The position numbers and the translations under genes were made by a program. A stretch of DNA of 64,000 nt, taken from the NCBI RefSeq assembly GCF_050496765.1, contig NZ_JBNWEO010000017.1, forward strand, positions 269,862-333,861. The letters run 5' to 3'. Below, piece after piece: positions 16,469 through 25,563 of the stretch. The stretch is from JAEVLT01 sp050496765 (lineage in GTDB: Bacteria; Bacillota; Bacilli; Bacillales; Cytobacillaceae). The notes beneath the pieces were generated by a model. The model saw nothing but the letters and a program-made list of their open reading frames with translations. It was not told the origin of the DNA and searched no databases. How positions within the stretch are numbered: position 1 is the first letter of the stretch; each line of letters opens with the position of its first letter.

Positions 16469-17548
16469 ATGAAAACGAAACTCGGCTTATTGTATGGCGG
16501 CAAGTCTGCGGAACACCAAGTTTCTTTGCAAACAGCCCTTGCTGTCATAAAAGCATTGGATCTTAAGAAATTTGAAGTATATCCCATTTACATAACAACT
16601 GCGGGACAATGGATAAAGGGGCCACAGCTGCAAAGCCCGGTACAGAGCGTTCAGCAGCTTGAATTTTCCAAAGGCAATGAACTTTCGCCAATGTCTTTGG
16701 CACCAGCGCTGTTTCAGGCCGATCAGCAGAATGATGCCGAACTTGATGTGATTTTTCCGCTCCTGCATGGACCGAATGGAGAAGATGGCACCGTTCAAGG
16801 AATGCTTGAATTGTTGAATCTCCCCTATGTTGGAAATGGGGTGCTTGCATCTGCAGCCGGCATGGATAAAGTTGTCATGAAAAATATCTTCGCTCAAGCG
16901 GGACTTGCACAAGTAAAGTATGTTGCTTATACACGTTCAGAATGGGAAAAAGCGAAAGAGGAAGCCTATGCGCAAGTGGAGTCGGAATTGGGCTACCCGT
17001 GTTTTGTCAAACCCGCCAATCTCGGTTCAAGTGTCGGAATTAGCAAATGCCAAAACCGTGAACAATTGGAAACCGCCTTTGTGGAAGCTTTTCAATTTGA
17101 CCGGAAAATCATCATTGAAGAGGGCGTAGTAGCTCGTGAGATTGAATTAGGTGTCCTCGGCAATGATGAGCCGAAATGTTCTGTAGCGGGTGAAATTGTT
17201 CCGAAAAAAGACTTCTATGATTATAAGGCAAAGTATGAGGACGAGGATACGGCACTGATTATCCCTGCAGACGTAAGCGATGCAGAATATCGGCAATTGG
17301 CGGAAATGGCGATTAAAGCGTTTAAAGCCCTCGATTGTTCAGGACTTGTCCGGGCAGACTTTTTCTTGACAAAAGACGGCAAAGCGTTGATTAACGAAGT
17401 CAATACAATGCCAGGCTTTACTCCGGTTAGCATGTTTCCGCTTTTGTGGAAGCACAGCGGTGTTGAATACCCACAATTAATCGAGCGCTTGGTCGAGTTG
17501 GCAAAAGAGCGGCATGCCGAAAAACAGCGAATTAAATACACATTTTAA
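16469..17548 (+). CDS. ddl: D-alanine--D-alanine ligase
   Basis: This 359-residue ATP-grasp ligase makes D-Ala-D-Ala for peptidoglycan. The N-terminal substrate domain opens with GLLYGGKSAEHQVSL, then come LLHGPNGEDGTVQGMLEL (about 94-111), the ATP-grasp lysine segment PCFVKPANLGSSVGI and the Mg-binding EVNTMPGFTPVSMFP near the C-terminus. Length and motifs are complete. GGAGG precedes ATG 16469. murF follows about 270 bp later behind its own hairpin, so the two are close but probably not tightly coupled. Confidence 0.95.
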   Translation: MKTKLGLLYGGKSAEHQVSLQTALAVIKALDLKKFEVYPIYITTAGQWIKGPQLQSPVQSVQQLEFSKGNELSPMSLAPALFQADQQNDAELDVIFPLLHGPNGEDGTVQGMLELLNLPYVGNGVLASAAGMDKVVMKNIFAQAGLAQVKYVAYTRSEWEKAKEEAYAQVESELGYPCFVKPANLGSSVGISKCQNREQLETAFVEAFQFDRKIIIEEGVVAREIELGVLGNDEPKCSVAGEIVPKKDFYDYKAKYEDEDTALIIPADVSDAEYRQLAEMAIKAFKALDCSGLVRADFFLTKDGKALINEVNTMPGFTPVSMFPLLWKHSGVEYPQLIERLVELAKERHAEKQRIKYTF

Positions 17549-17776
17549 TACGGAGAAGTACTTTTGGTCCATGTAAGAGCGGACGTTTGGTTGCTACAAT
17601 AAAAGGGTACGATCACCTTTATGAGCAAGAATGTTAACACTGTGAGAATGAACCTGTTTGGTTGCTGCAATAAAATGGTGCTTTAACCTACTGGTGAGAG
17701 AGTAGCATACCTTCGATTGATTTAGCTGCTTCTGAAAAGCAAACGAAAGAAAAATCGGACTAGGTGGAAAAATATA

Positions 17777-17798
17777 GACACGGCCTTTGTGCCGTGTC
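17777..17798 (+). terminator. Hairpin just upstream of murF
   Basis: GACACGGC pairs with GCCGTGTC, with little T run after it (ACTTCTTC). It could be a weak terminator after ddl or a leader structure, since the murF ribosome site follows within 15 bases. Confidence 0.45.
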
Positions 17799-17822
17799 AC
17801 TTCTTCTATTGGAGGAAAAAGA

Positions 17823-19202
17823 ATGATTCAACGAACACTTAAACAACTTTCAGACATGATCAAGGTGGAAAATGACTTATCCGCCTGGGAGTCGATTCAA
17901 TTTGCGGGTGTTGCGATTGACTCTAGGAAAATTTCCAAAGGAAATTTATTTATTCCTTTAAAAGGCGAGCATGCGGACGGACACAAATTTGTTGAAGATT
18001 CCATCAAAAAAGGGGCTGCTGCTGCTTTATGGCAAAAAGATGTCCCCAATCCGCCACTGCATTTACCCATCCTCATCGTTGAGGACTGTCTCACAGCCCT
18101 TCAGGAGCTTGCAAAACAATACCGTAAACAACTTTCAGTGAAAGTGGTTGGAATCACAGGAAGCAATGGAAAAACAACAACAAAGGACATGACCGCAAAC
18201 TTGCTTTCGCTAAAGTTTAAAGTTCAAAAAACCGAGGGCAATTTTAACAATCATCTCGGTTTGCCGCTAACGGTTCTTCGCTTGGAAGAAGATACAGAAA
18301 TGGCTGTTTTGGAAATGGGGATGAGTGGCAGAGGGGAGATCGAATTTCTCACAAAATTGGCCTGCCCGGATGCTGTTGTCATTACCAATATTGGTGAATC
18401 CCATTTGCTGGATCTTGGTTCGCGCGAGGCAATCGCCGAAGCAAAGCTGGAAATCCTTGAAGGTTTGAAAGATGGCGGTCTCGCTGTTTTGCATGGTGAT
18501 GAGCCGCTGCTAATGAACAGGATCAGTCGTTTTCAAGGCAATCTGCAAGTGCAGACGTTTGGAAGAAGTGAAGCCAATACATTGTTTCCGACCGAAATTC
18601 ATCAGCTTCAGTATGGGAACCAATTTAAAACGAATGCTTCGAAGCAAATGTTTGAGCTGCCTGTTTTAGGCACCCACAATATTTTAAATGCTTTGGCGGC
18701 AATGCTCGTGGCGAATTATTTTTCCATTCCATTTGAACGGATGAATGAGAAACTTTCGACACTAAAACTAACCAATATGCGCATGGAACTTGTCAAGGGT
18801 AAAAAAGGCGAAAAAATAATCAATGATGCCTATAACGCCAGTCCAACTTCGATGATGGCAGCAATTGAGCTCGTCTCCAATTTGCAAGGCCATAAGAAAA
18901 AAATTCTCGTCCTCGGCGATATGCTTGAGCTCGGCCCGGAAGAAAAGCAATATCACATACAAATCGGCGCGTCATTAAAAGCTGAAAAAGTCGATCTATT
19001 GTTTACGTTCGGCCAGTTGGGTGAATACATTGCAAAAGGGGCTGAACAAGTACTAGGGAAAGAAAAAATACATGCTTTTACAAATAAAGCGGAACTCATC
19101 AATGAGTTGGAAAAGCATGTGGATGAAACGACCCTTGTGCTCGTGAAGGCATCCCGCGGGATGAAATTAGAAGAAGTGGTAACTGCATTGCAAACTAAAT
19201 AA
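17823..19202 (+). CDS. murF: UDP-MurNAc-tripeptide--D-alanyl-D-alanine ligase
   Basis: This 459-residue Mur ligase adds the D-Ala-D-Ala made by Ddl to the UDP-MurNAc-tripeptide. The P-loop GITGSNGKTTTKDM lies at about residues 108-121, the central ligase segment with TEGNFNNHLGLPLTV follows, and the C-terminal domain contains NDAYNASPTSM. ATG 17823 follows GGAGGAAAA. An upstream in-frame ATG at 17787 sits inside the hairpin. It is directly downstream of ddl, and cshA follows behind its own promoter, the usual Bacillus order ddl-murF-cshA. Confidence 0.95.
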   Translation: MIQRTLKQLSDMIKVENDLSAWESIQFAGVAIDSRKISKGNLFIPLKGEHADGHKFVEDSIKKGAAAALWQKDVPNPPLHLPILIVEDCLTALQELAKQYRKQLSVKVVGITGSNGKTTTKDMTANLLSLKFKVQKTEGNFNNHLGLPLTVLRLEEDTEMAVLEMGMSGRGEIEFLTKLACPDAVVITNIGESHLLDLGSREAIAEAKLEILEGLKDGGLAVLHGDEPLLMNRISRFQGNLQVQTFGRSEANTLFPTEIHQLQYGNQFKTNASKQMFELPVLGTHNILNALAAMLVANYFSIPFERMNEKLSTLKLTNMRMELVKGKKGEKIINDAYNASPTSMMAAIELVSNLQGHKKKILVLGDMLELGPEEKQYHIQIGASLKAEKVDLLFTFGQLGEYIAKGAEQVLGKEKIHAFTNKAELINELEKHVDETTLVLVKASRGMKLEEVVTALQTK

Positions 19203-19291
19203 GTGAATGAATTTCCTTTTAATTGAGAAAAATAAAGGTGTTGGTAATCCCTCTTCCTGAAAAAGGAAGAGTGAACAAATCAGCACATTCG

Positions 19292-19320
19292 TTGCAATCT
19301 AACTGTAATAATGCTATGAT
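19292..19320 (+). promoter_or_regulatory. Sigma-A-type promoter for cshA
   Basis: TTGCAA (19292-19297), 17-bp spacer, TATGAT (19315-19320). Transcription would start about 260 nt before the cshA start codon. Confidence 0.75.
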
Positions 19321-19589
19321 TATTATCAATATGTCTAAAGAGCGATAAAAGAAGGGCATACTCCATTGGAGGAATGTCTTTTTTTGATAATAGAAAAGTG
19401 GGAGCTTTCCTATTGTTTATAGGCAACTGCTGCGTTCTGCCTTGTTGTCCGGTCATGGCAACGAACGGTTTTTCAAAACTATAAATAGTGATGTTGCCTA
19501 TTTTAGGCATTTGATTACAGTTGACTGAAAACGTCTTTCAGTTGCAACGGTAAAAGTATATTGGGTACAAATGAAGGAGAATGAAAACA
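19321..19589 (+). promoter_or_regulatory. Long 5' leader of cshA with attenuator-like hairpin
   Basis: No gene fits here. An imperfect GGGCATACTCC/GGAGGAATGTC hairpin ends in a T7 run at about 19,380-19,386. Downstream are further inverted repeats, including GAAAACGTC/TTTC around 19,527-19,545. Long structured leaders that autoregulate are known for cold-shock DEAD-box helicase genes such as E. coli csdA. The role here is inferred. Confidence 0.45.
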
Positions 19590-21062
19590 TTGACAAAGTT
19601 TCAAGAATTAGGCCTTAGTCAGGCTACGTTAAAAGCGGTCCTCCGCATGGGTTTTGAGGAAGCGACCCCTATTCAGGCAGAAACGATTCCGTTAAGTCTG
19701 CAAAACAAAGATTTGATCGGCCAAGCGCAGACAGGTACGGGTAAAACGGCTGCATTTGGCATTCCGCTTGTTGAAAAAATTGACACACAGAATGATGCCG
19801 TTCAAGGCATTATCATTGCGCCTACAAGGGAACTTGCGATTCAAGTGTCTGAAGAGCTTTATAAAATTGGAGCGGGAAAAAGAGTCCGCGTTCTGCCGAT
19901 TTATGGTGGCCAAGATATCGGGCGTCAAATTCGCTCGTTGAAAAAATTCCCGCATATTATTGTTGGTACTCCAGGACGCGTGCTTGATCATATTAATCGC
20001 CGGACGCTTCGCCTTGATCAAGTACAGACAGCCATCCTTGATGAAGCCGATGAAATGCTGAATATGGGCTTTATTGAAGATATTGAGTCGATTCTTTCGC
20101 AAATTCCGGAAGAGCGGCAAACCCTTCTTTTCTCGGCAACCATGCCGGCACCGATTCAGCGGATGGCAGAAAGATTTATGAAGGATCCGCAAATCGTTCG
20201 CGTAAAAGCAAAAGAAATGACGGTTCCATCCATCGAACAGTATTATCTTGAAGTTCAGGAGAAGAATAAATTCGATGTTTTAACAAGACTTTTGGATATC
20301 CAATCACCGGAATTGGCCATCGTGTTTGGACGGACGAAGCGCCGCGTTGATGAGTTATCTGAAGCGTTAACTTTAAGAGGGTATACGGCTGAAGGAATTC
20401 ATGGCGACTTAAGCCAAGCTAAACGGATGTCTGTCCTAAGGAAATTTAAAGAGGGCTCGATCGATGTCCTTGTGGCAACAGATGTTGCTGCAAGGGGATT
20501 GGATATTTCGGGCGTCACCCATGTGTATAATTTTGACATTCCACAAGATCCTGAAAGCTATGTACACCGTATTGGACGTACGGGACGTGCAGGGAAAACC
20601 GGTGTGGCAATGACGTTTGTTACACCAAGGGAGAAGTCTTATCTTGCGGTTGTGGAAAAAACAACGAGACGCAAGATGGAAAAAATGAAAGCTCCAACCC
20701 TTGATGAGGCATTGGAAGGCCAGCAAAGGGCAGTTGTTGAGAAAATTGTCCAAACGATTGAATCGAACAATTTGCAATATTACAAGGCTGCAGCACAAGA
20801 ACTGCTTGAGGATAATGATGCTTCAACCGTAGTAGCCGCTGTTCTCAAAATGCTGACAAAGGAACCGGATACTACGCCAGTTAAATTAACAGAAGAGAAT
20901 CCGCTTCCGATGCGCAGAGACCGTAGCAGCAGCAAGCCGCAAGGAAACCGAAGAAATCACGATTCGCGCAACTATGATTCATCAAGACGCAATAAATCCT
21001 CGTACCGCTCAGGTGAAAAACGGGGAACCGGCAAACCGAAATCACGAAACTATACACGATAA
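19590..21062 (+). CDS. cshA: DEAD-box RNA helicase CshA
   Basis: This 490-residue ATP-dependent RNA helicase acts in RNA degradation, ribosome assembly and cold adaptation. All motifs are present: Q motif MGFEEATPIQ, motif I AQTGTGKT, Ib TPGR, II DEAD, III SAT, V ATDVAARGLD and VI HRIGRTGRAG. The C-terminal extension (about 385-490) ends in a basic Arg/Ser/Asn-rich tail (RRNKSSYRSGEKRG), as in CshA. The start is uncertain: ATG 19581 abuts the ribosome site GAAGGAGA, while TTG 19590 is nine bases away and gives the usual N-terminus, so I chose 19590. Confidence 0.93.
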   Translation: MTKFQELGLSQATLKAVLRMGFEEATPIQAETIPLSLQNKDLIGQAQTGTGKTAAFGIPLVEKIDTQNDAVQGIIIAPTRELAIQVSEELYKIGAGKRVRVLPIYGGQDIGRQIRSLKKFPHIIVGTPGRVLDHINRRTLRLDQVQTAILDEADEMLNMGFIEDIESILSQIPEERQTLLFSATMPAPIQRMAERFMKDPQIVRVKAKEMTVPSIEQYYLEVQEKNKFDVLTRLLDIQSPELAIVFGRTKRRVDELSEALTLRGYTAEGIHGDLSQAKRMSVLRKFKEGSIDVLVATDVAARGLDISGVTHVYNFDIPQDPESYVHRIGRTGRAGKTGVAMTFVTPREKSYLAVVEKTTRRKMEKMKAPTLDEALEGQQRAVVEKIVQTIESNNLQYYKAAAQELLEDNDASTVVAAVLKMLTKEPDTTPVKLTEENPLPMRRDRSSSKPQGNRRNHDSRNYDSSRRNKSSYRSGEKRGTGKPKSRNYTR

Positions 21063-21081
21063 AAATCTAGATGGAAACAGA

Positions 21082-21116
21082 AAAGGGCATGGCGCGGCGC
21101 CATGCCCTTTGTTTTT
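21082..21116 (+). terminator. Rho-independent terminator after cshA
   Basis: AAAGGGCATGGCG pairs with CGCCATGCCCTTT, followed by GTTTTT. Confidence 0.92.
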
Positions 21117-21268
21117 GCATCGCCTTTCGTTTCATGGTGAAAAATGACTAGCGATGTTCCCGGGTTTTCTTATATAATGAATGAAAATAATGGAAAAGTG
21201 GAACGGGGGAAGTGACCATTCGAGCACCAATTGCAATTGGATAAAAGGATGGATTGAGGTGAAGACAG

Positions 21269-21631
21269 ATGATTAAAGGGATTGGAATTGACATTATAGA
21301 GCTTGCCCGCATTCAGGAAATCATCGAACGCCAGCCGAAGTTCTGGGATCGCGTTTTAACACCCCTTGAAAAAGAGCAACTGAAACCATTGTCAGGACGT
21401 AGAAAAGTCGAATTTCTTGCCGGCCGATTTGCAGCGAAAGAAGCTTTTTCAAAAGCAAATGGCACTGGGATTGGCAAAGAGCTCTCTTTTTTAGATATTG
21501 AAATTATGAACGATTCGTTTGGCAAACCCGCTATTGCCAAACCAAATGTGCGAGCACATCTTTCGATCTCTCATAGCAGGGAGTATGCAGTTGCCCAGGT
21601 GATTATTGAGGAAACGAGTACCGATGTGTGA
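21269..21631 (+). CDS. acpS: Holo-[acyl-carrier-protein] synthase
   Basis: This 120-residue AcpS transfers 4'-phosphopantetheine from CoA to acyl carrier protein. The Mg/CoA-binding motifs are visible: GIGIDIIELARI at the N-terminus (Asp8) and FAAKEAFSKA (Glu near residue 58). The length is normal. GAGGTGAAG precedes ATG 21269. It opens the acpS-ydcC-alr-ndoAI-ndoA-rsb order shared with B. subtilis. Confidence 0.94.
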   Translation: MIKGIGIDIIELARIQEIIERQPKFWDRVLTPLEKEQLKPLSGRRKVEFLAGRFAAKEAFSKANGTGIGKELSFLDIEIMNDSFGKPAIAKPNVRAHLSISHSREYAVAQVIIEETSTDV

Positions 21632-21841
21632 ATAAACAATCAAAGACAGCTTGGCATATTCCTCATGGTTGTCTCATATATTCATAGGGAATTAGGAGAG
21701 ACAAGGTCAGCTTGGTAACATTGGAAAGCAACTTACTACTCAAACTCTAATCCCAGTTATCCATTATGATGTCCAACTGCCTAAAACCCTGCCTTTCTCT
21801 TCTCTATAATCATTTGAAATGAGACAGAAGGGGTTGAAAGA

Positions 21842-22864
21842 ATGAGGAAAAGGTTGATGCTGCTCTTTGTTGGGCTGATGATTCTGTTCGTTCTAAGTGC
21901 TTGCGGTACAAAGTCACAAGGTGATGTGGTCAAAGATTTAAATGGGAAACTGGAGGATTTATCCGGCTACAAGGTTAATGCTAAGATGACATTGAAAATG
22001 GGAAGCGATTCTCAGGTTTACAATGTAGAAATCTGGCATAAGGATCCAACCTATTATCGCGTCAATTTGAAAAATCCATCAAAAGACCAAAGCCAAATGA
22101 TTTTACGAAACGATGAAGGTGTGTTTGTTTTAACGCCGGCGTTGAATAAAAGCTTCCGTTTTCAAAGTGACTGGCCGCAAAATAGCAGTCAGGCCTATCT
22201 TTATGAGTCGTTGATTAAGGATATTCTTGAGGATAAGGGTGCGAAATTTTCATCCACAAAGGATTATTATGTTTTTGAGACAAAAACGCGCTATCAAAAT
22301 AACAAAATGCTTCCAACTCAGGAAATTAAGTTGAATAAAAGCGATTTGTCGCCAGTTGAAGTGAAAGTGATGGATACCGATCGCAATCCAATTGTTACGG
22401 TTGAATTTTCGAAAATGAAGTTTAATGCTTCATTTAATGAAAATGATTTTGATATGAAGAAAAATATGACAAGAGCACAGCTTGGTTTGCCGGCAATGGC
22501 CAAGGTACAGGATCCTTCTTTCACGGTCAAATATCCGACAGCGCTTGCGAAAGAAACGAAATTGGTTGGAGAAAAGGAAATAAAGCTTGAAGACGGCAAG
22601 CGAGTGGTTCTTACTTACGAAGGTAAAAAATCCTTTACGATGGTGCAGGAAAAAACGATTGCGAAAACAGCTTCTGCTCCAATGACGGTCCCTACTTCTG
22701 TTGAAGGACAGCCGGTCGATCTCGGCTTCACGGTCGGAGCCCTCTCAGATCACTCGATTACATGGTCGCAAAACGGCATCGATTACATGATTGCTTCGAA
22801 AAACTTAACAAAAGAAGAATTGGTCGAAGTCGCAAGTTCCGTACAAGGCGATATGGTGAAATAG
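21842..22864 (+). CDS. ydcC: LolA-like lipoprotein YdcC
   Basis: This 340-residue secreted lipoprotein has a signal peptide of about 20 residues ending in LSAC, so Cys21 is lipidated. The body reads as a LolA/LppX-type half-barrel (residues about 30-220), followed by a DUF4367-like C-terminal domain. In Bacillus the gene lies between acpS and alr. Related proteins are implicated in spore envelope functions, but the role here is not defined. It is preceded by GGGGTTGAAAG. Confidence 0.88.
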   Translation: MRKRLMLLFVGLMILFVLSACGTKSQGDVVKDLNGKLEDLSGYKVNAKMTLKMGSDSQVYNVEIWHKDPTYYRVNLKNPSKDQSQMILRNDEGVFVLTPALNKSFRFQSDWPQNSSQAYLYESLIKDILEDKGAKFSSTKDYYVFETKTRYQNNKMLPTQEIKLNKSDLSPVEVKVMDTDRNPIVTVEFSKMKFNASFNENDFDMKKNMTRAQLGLPAMAKVQDPSFTVKYPTALAKETKLVGEKEIKLEDGKRVVLTYEGKKSFTMVQEKTIAKTASAPMTVPTSVEGQPVDLGFTVGALSDHSITWSQNGIDYMIASKNLTKEELVEVASSVQGDMVK

Positions 22865-22920
22865 AATTTTTGCAAAAAAGCACAGTCCACTTTTGAAAGC
22901 GGCTGTGCTTTTGTTTATGT

Positions 22921-23097
22921 ATGGGTTGGATGGAAATCCGGATAAAGAGCGTATTTCAACGGATAAGTGTCCCTGTTCGATGGGGTTGGATGGAAATCCG
23001 GATAAAGAGCAAATTTCCGCGGATAAACGGAACCGTTTCGCGGATAAAAGGGAAAAATTCGCGGATAAAAGGAAAACTCCCGCGGATAAGTGTCCAA
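22921..23097. repeat. CGGATAA minisatellite between ydcC and alr
   Basis: A segment beginning GGGTTGGATGGAAATCCGGA occurs at 22,922 and again about 61 bp later, and is followed by four to five 21-bp units with the core CGCGGATAA. This is the same core as the large array at 1-690. The open frames through it are products of the repeat and have no ribosome sites. Confidence 0.85.
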
Positions 23098-23244
23098 TCT
23101 CATAATAAACCAAAACCTGCTGTTGGGCGGACGCTCCTTATTTTTAACAATCCATTTGACAATCTTGCTTTGCAGTTGAATAATCGATAGAGGAAGAAAA
23201 TCGAAACTGATTTGAATCAACAAACTAGGAAGTGGACAACCGAA

Positions 23245-24402
23245 ATGAACGAGCAAGGGTTTTTTTATCGCGATACATGGGCAGAAGTGGATTTGGATTG
23301 CATTGCTGAAAACATTTCCTCTGTGAAAAATTTGCTTCCACCGGATGCGGAAATAATTGCCGTTGTCAAAGCAAATGCCTATGGGCACGGGGATAAACAA
23401 GTATCGGAAACAGCGCTTCAAGCAGGGGCATCGTATCTGGCAGTCGCCTTTATGGACGAAGCGATTGCGTTGCGCAATAAAGGAATTAAGGCGCCTATTC
23501 TTGTATTGGGAGCAACTCGCCCTGCCGATGCCCATCTTGCTGTTGAATTAAAAATTACGCTAACTGTTTTTCAGTCGGAATGGATCAAAGAGGCAAAAGC
23601 GATTTTGGAAGAAGATGAACAACTGGCAGTGCACGTCAAACTGGATACGGGCATGGGGCGGATCGGCATCCGCGGTAAAGAAGAACTGAAAGAAATCGAA
23701 GAGCTACTTACAACAGATCAACGATTTTGCTTTGAAGGAATTTTTACTCATTTTGCTACTGCAGATGAATTGGATCAAACTTATTTTGAACAACAGCTTG
23801 ATTTATTTCAAGAAAGGTTGAGCATTCTAAACAAGATGCCAAAATATGTTCATTGCAGCAACAGCGCCGCAACCCTAAGACATCCGCAAGCCTGCTTTAA
23901 TGCCGTTCGCCTTGGGATTGCAATGTATGGATTAACGCCTTCACCAGAAATGGAAAAAGAAATTCCAATTCCGCTAAAGGAAGCTTTTGCCTTACGGTCA
24001 AAGCTTGTGCATGTGAAGCGGCTGCAAAAAGGCGATAAGGTAAGCTATGGTGCAACATATGAAGCAGCTGGCGATGAGTGGATTGGAACCATTCCGATCG
24101 GCTATGCAGATGGATGGATCCGCAAACTTCAAGGACAGGAAGTGATTGTTGACGGAATGAGGGTGCCGATTGTCGGCCGAATTTGTATGGATCAATGCAT
24201 GGTACGGCTCCCATATCAAGTTCCAGTCGGTACAACTGTAACCTTAATTGGAAAAGCAGGCGATTCGTTTATTTCTGTCAATGAAATCGCCAAGAAACTT
24301 GAGACGATCAATTATGAAATTCCATGCATCATCACAAACAGGGTGCCGAGACTTTATCGACAGCGCGGCGAAATTGTGGATTTGAAAAACTACCTTTTGT
24401 AA
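23245..24402 (+). CDS. alr: Alanine racemase
   Basis: This 385-residue PLP enzyme interconverts L- and D-alanine, feeding Ddl. The PLP lysine is Lys42 in VVKANAYGHG, and the second catalytic base is the tyrosine of KVSYGATYEA in the C-terminal domain. GRICMDQCMV is also typical. I place the start at ATG 23245, which aligns with known Alr N-termini (FYRDTWAE at residues 7-14). A TTG at 23212 would add 11 residues and its ribosome site is too far away. Confidence 0.93.
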   Translation: MNEQGFFYRDTWAEVDLDCIAENISSVKNLLPPDAEIIAVVKANAYGHGDKQVSETALQAGASYLAVAFMDEAIALRNKGIKAPILVLGATRPADAHLAVELKITLTVFQSEWIKEAKAILEEDEQLAVHVKLDTGMGRIGIRGKEELKEIEELLTTDQRFCFEGIFTHFATADELDQTYFEQQLDLFQERLSILNKMPKYVHCSNSAATLRHPQACFNAVRLGIAMYGLTPSPEMEKEIPIPLKEAFALRSKLVHVKRLQKGDKVSYGATYEAAGDEWIGTIPIGYADGWIRKLQGQEVIVDGMRVPIVGRICMDQCMVRLPYQVPVGTTVTLIGKAGDSFISVNEIAKKLETINYEIPCIITNRVPRLYRQRGEIVDLKNYLL

Positions 24403-24590
24403 AAATGGCAAAAAAATAACCATCATGAACAATATTTTCTTCGCGGCCCCCTTCCTCTGCATAAAAGAGTGATTTTTTGGCTTATAATACAGAAGAATTG
24501 TCAAATAGTCTATGCACCGGGCAGGATAAATGGTATGATTAAAAATGGTAAAGATAAAATGGTTTGTAGTGATGGTGGAGGTGTATGTTT

Positions 24591-24872
24591 GTGTCTGAGT
24601 CCAGCACAACTACGGAAATCTTGGTGGAATTACCGCAACATCTTTTAACCGAATTAGATGGTTTTGTAAAAGCAGAGAATGGTAATCGAAGTGAATTTAT
24701 TTACCAGGCTACAAAAATGTATTTGCGCGAACGAAAAAAGAGACAAATTCGCGAAGTCATGAGACGTGGGTACATGGAAATGGCAAAAATAAATTTGCGA
24801 ATTGCGTCTGAAGCATTTCTAGCAGAATATGAGGCAGAACATACAGTTGAACGTCTTGTAAGCGGGGGATAA
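24591..24872 (+). CDS. ndoAI: Antitoxin EndoAI (NdoAI)
   Basis: This 93-residue ribbon-helix-helix antitoxin binds and inhibits the EndoA endoribonuclease and represses its own operon. The RHH domain lies at about residues 5-45. The conserved C-terminal part (RRGYMEMAKINLRIASEA, then ERLVSGG) wraps the toxin. GTG 24591 is seven bases from GGAGGTG, while the upstream ATG 24585 is too close. ndoA follows 4 bp later. Confidence 0.92.
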   Translation: MSESSTTTEILVELPQHLLTELDGFVKAENGNRSEFIYQATKMYLRERKKRQIREVMRRGYMEMAKINLRIASEAFLAEYEAEHTVERLVSGG

Positions 24873-24876
24873 TCCT

Positions 24877-25227
24877 TTGATTGTCAAACGTGGTGACGTT
24901 TATTTTGCAGACCTATCCCCAGTTGTTGGTTCTGAACAAGGCGGCGTCCGTCCAGTGCTTGTCATCCAAAACGACATCGGGAATCGGTTTAGTCCCACAG
25001 TCATTGTTGCAGCCATAACAGCTCAAATTCAAAAAGCGAAGCTGCCCACACATGTAGAAATTGATGCGAAACGCTACGGTTTTGAACGAGATTCGGTCAT
25101 CCTGCTCGAGCAAATTCGTACAATTGATAAGCAGCGATTAACCGATAAAATCACTCATCTCGATGACGAAATGATGGAGAAAGTGGATGATGCCTTGCAA
25201 ATAAGCCTAGGTCTCATCGAATTTTAA
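24877..25227 (+). CDS. ndoA: Endoribonuclease toxin EndoA (MazF family)
   Basis: This 116-residue MazF-type mRNA interferase cleaves at UACAU in B. subtilis. The N-terminal VKRGDVYFADLSPVVGSEQG includes the catalytic arginine loop, and the C-terminal DKITHLDDEMMEKVDDALQI is conserved. It is coupled to ndoAI upstream and sits just before the sigma-B operon, as in B. subtilis. Confidence 0.94.
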   Translation: MIVKRGDVYFADLSPVVGSEQGGVRPVLVIQNDIGNRFSPTVIVAAITAQIQKAKLPTHVEIDAKRYGFERDSVILLEQIRTIDKQRLTDKITHLDDEMMEKVDDALQISLGLIEF

Positions 25228-25228
25228 C

Positions 25229-25266
25229 CAAAAAGCACGCTCTTGAAAGTAAGGGCGTTTTTTTAC
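25229..25266 (+). terminator. Terminator after ndoA
   Basis: AAAAAGCACGCTCTT pairs imperfectly with AAGGGCGTTTTTTT. This separates ndoA from the rsb operon. Confidence 0.75.
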
Positions 25267-25414
25267 ATAATCTTGCCCCTCATACTGCTACTGTTAAAGC
25301 AAGCGACCAAAAGCTTGCTTTTTTATTTTGGTCGTGGATATGCTTCCGTGCGTTTTTTTAGTCTAGTTCGGATTGCTGATGACCCATGTACCTGCGTTTT
25401 TTTGTTTAAAAAAG

Positions 25415-25440
25415 GTTTAAACCGCTTTGCGTTTGGGTAT
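25415..25440 (+). promoter_or_regulatory. Sigma-B promoter upstream of rsbR
   Basis: GTTTAA (25415-25420), 14-bp spacer, GGGTAT (25435-25440), a full match to the sigma-B consensus, 124 bp before rsbR. The rest of 25,267-25,563 holds nothing else convincing. Confidence 0.75.
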
Positions 25441-25563
25441 AAGAGAAAGTCGCTTTATAAAAGCAAAAGGGTTCCATTGCAAATTGGACCTTGTTATGAT
25501 AAATAGAGAATCGATTGCCGGAAAATTCAATTTAGAAAAAACATTGCTTCAAAAGGAGGAAAA

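Noticed and set aside
25243..25506. 87-codon plus-strand frame between ndoA and rsbR
   Set aside because: It starts inside the ndoA terminator, spans the sigma-B promoter and has no ribosome site.
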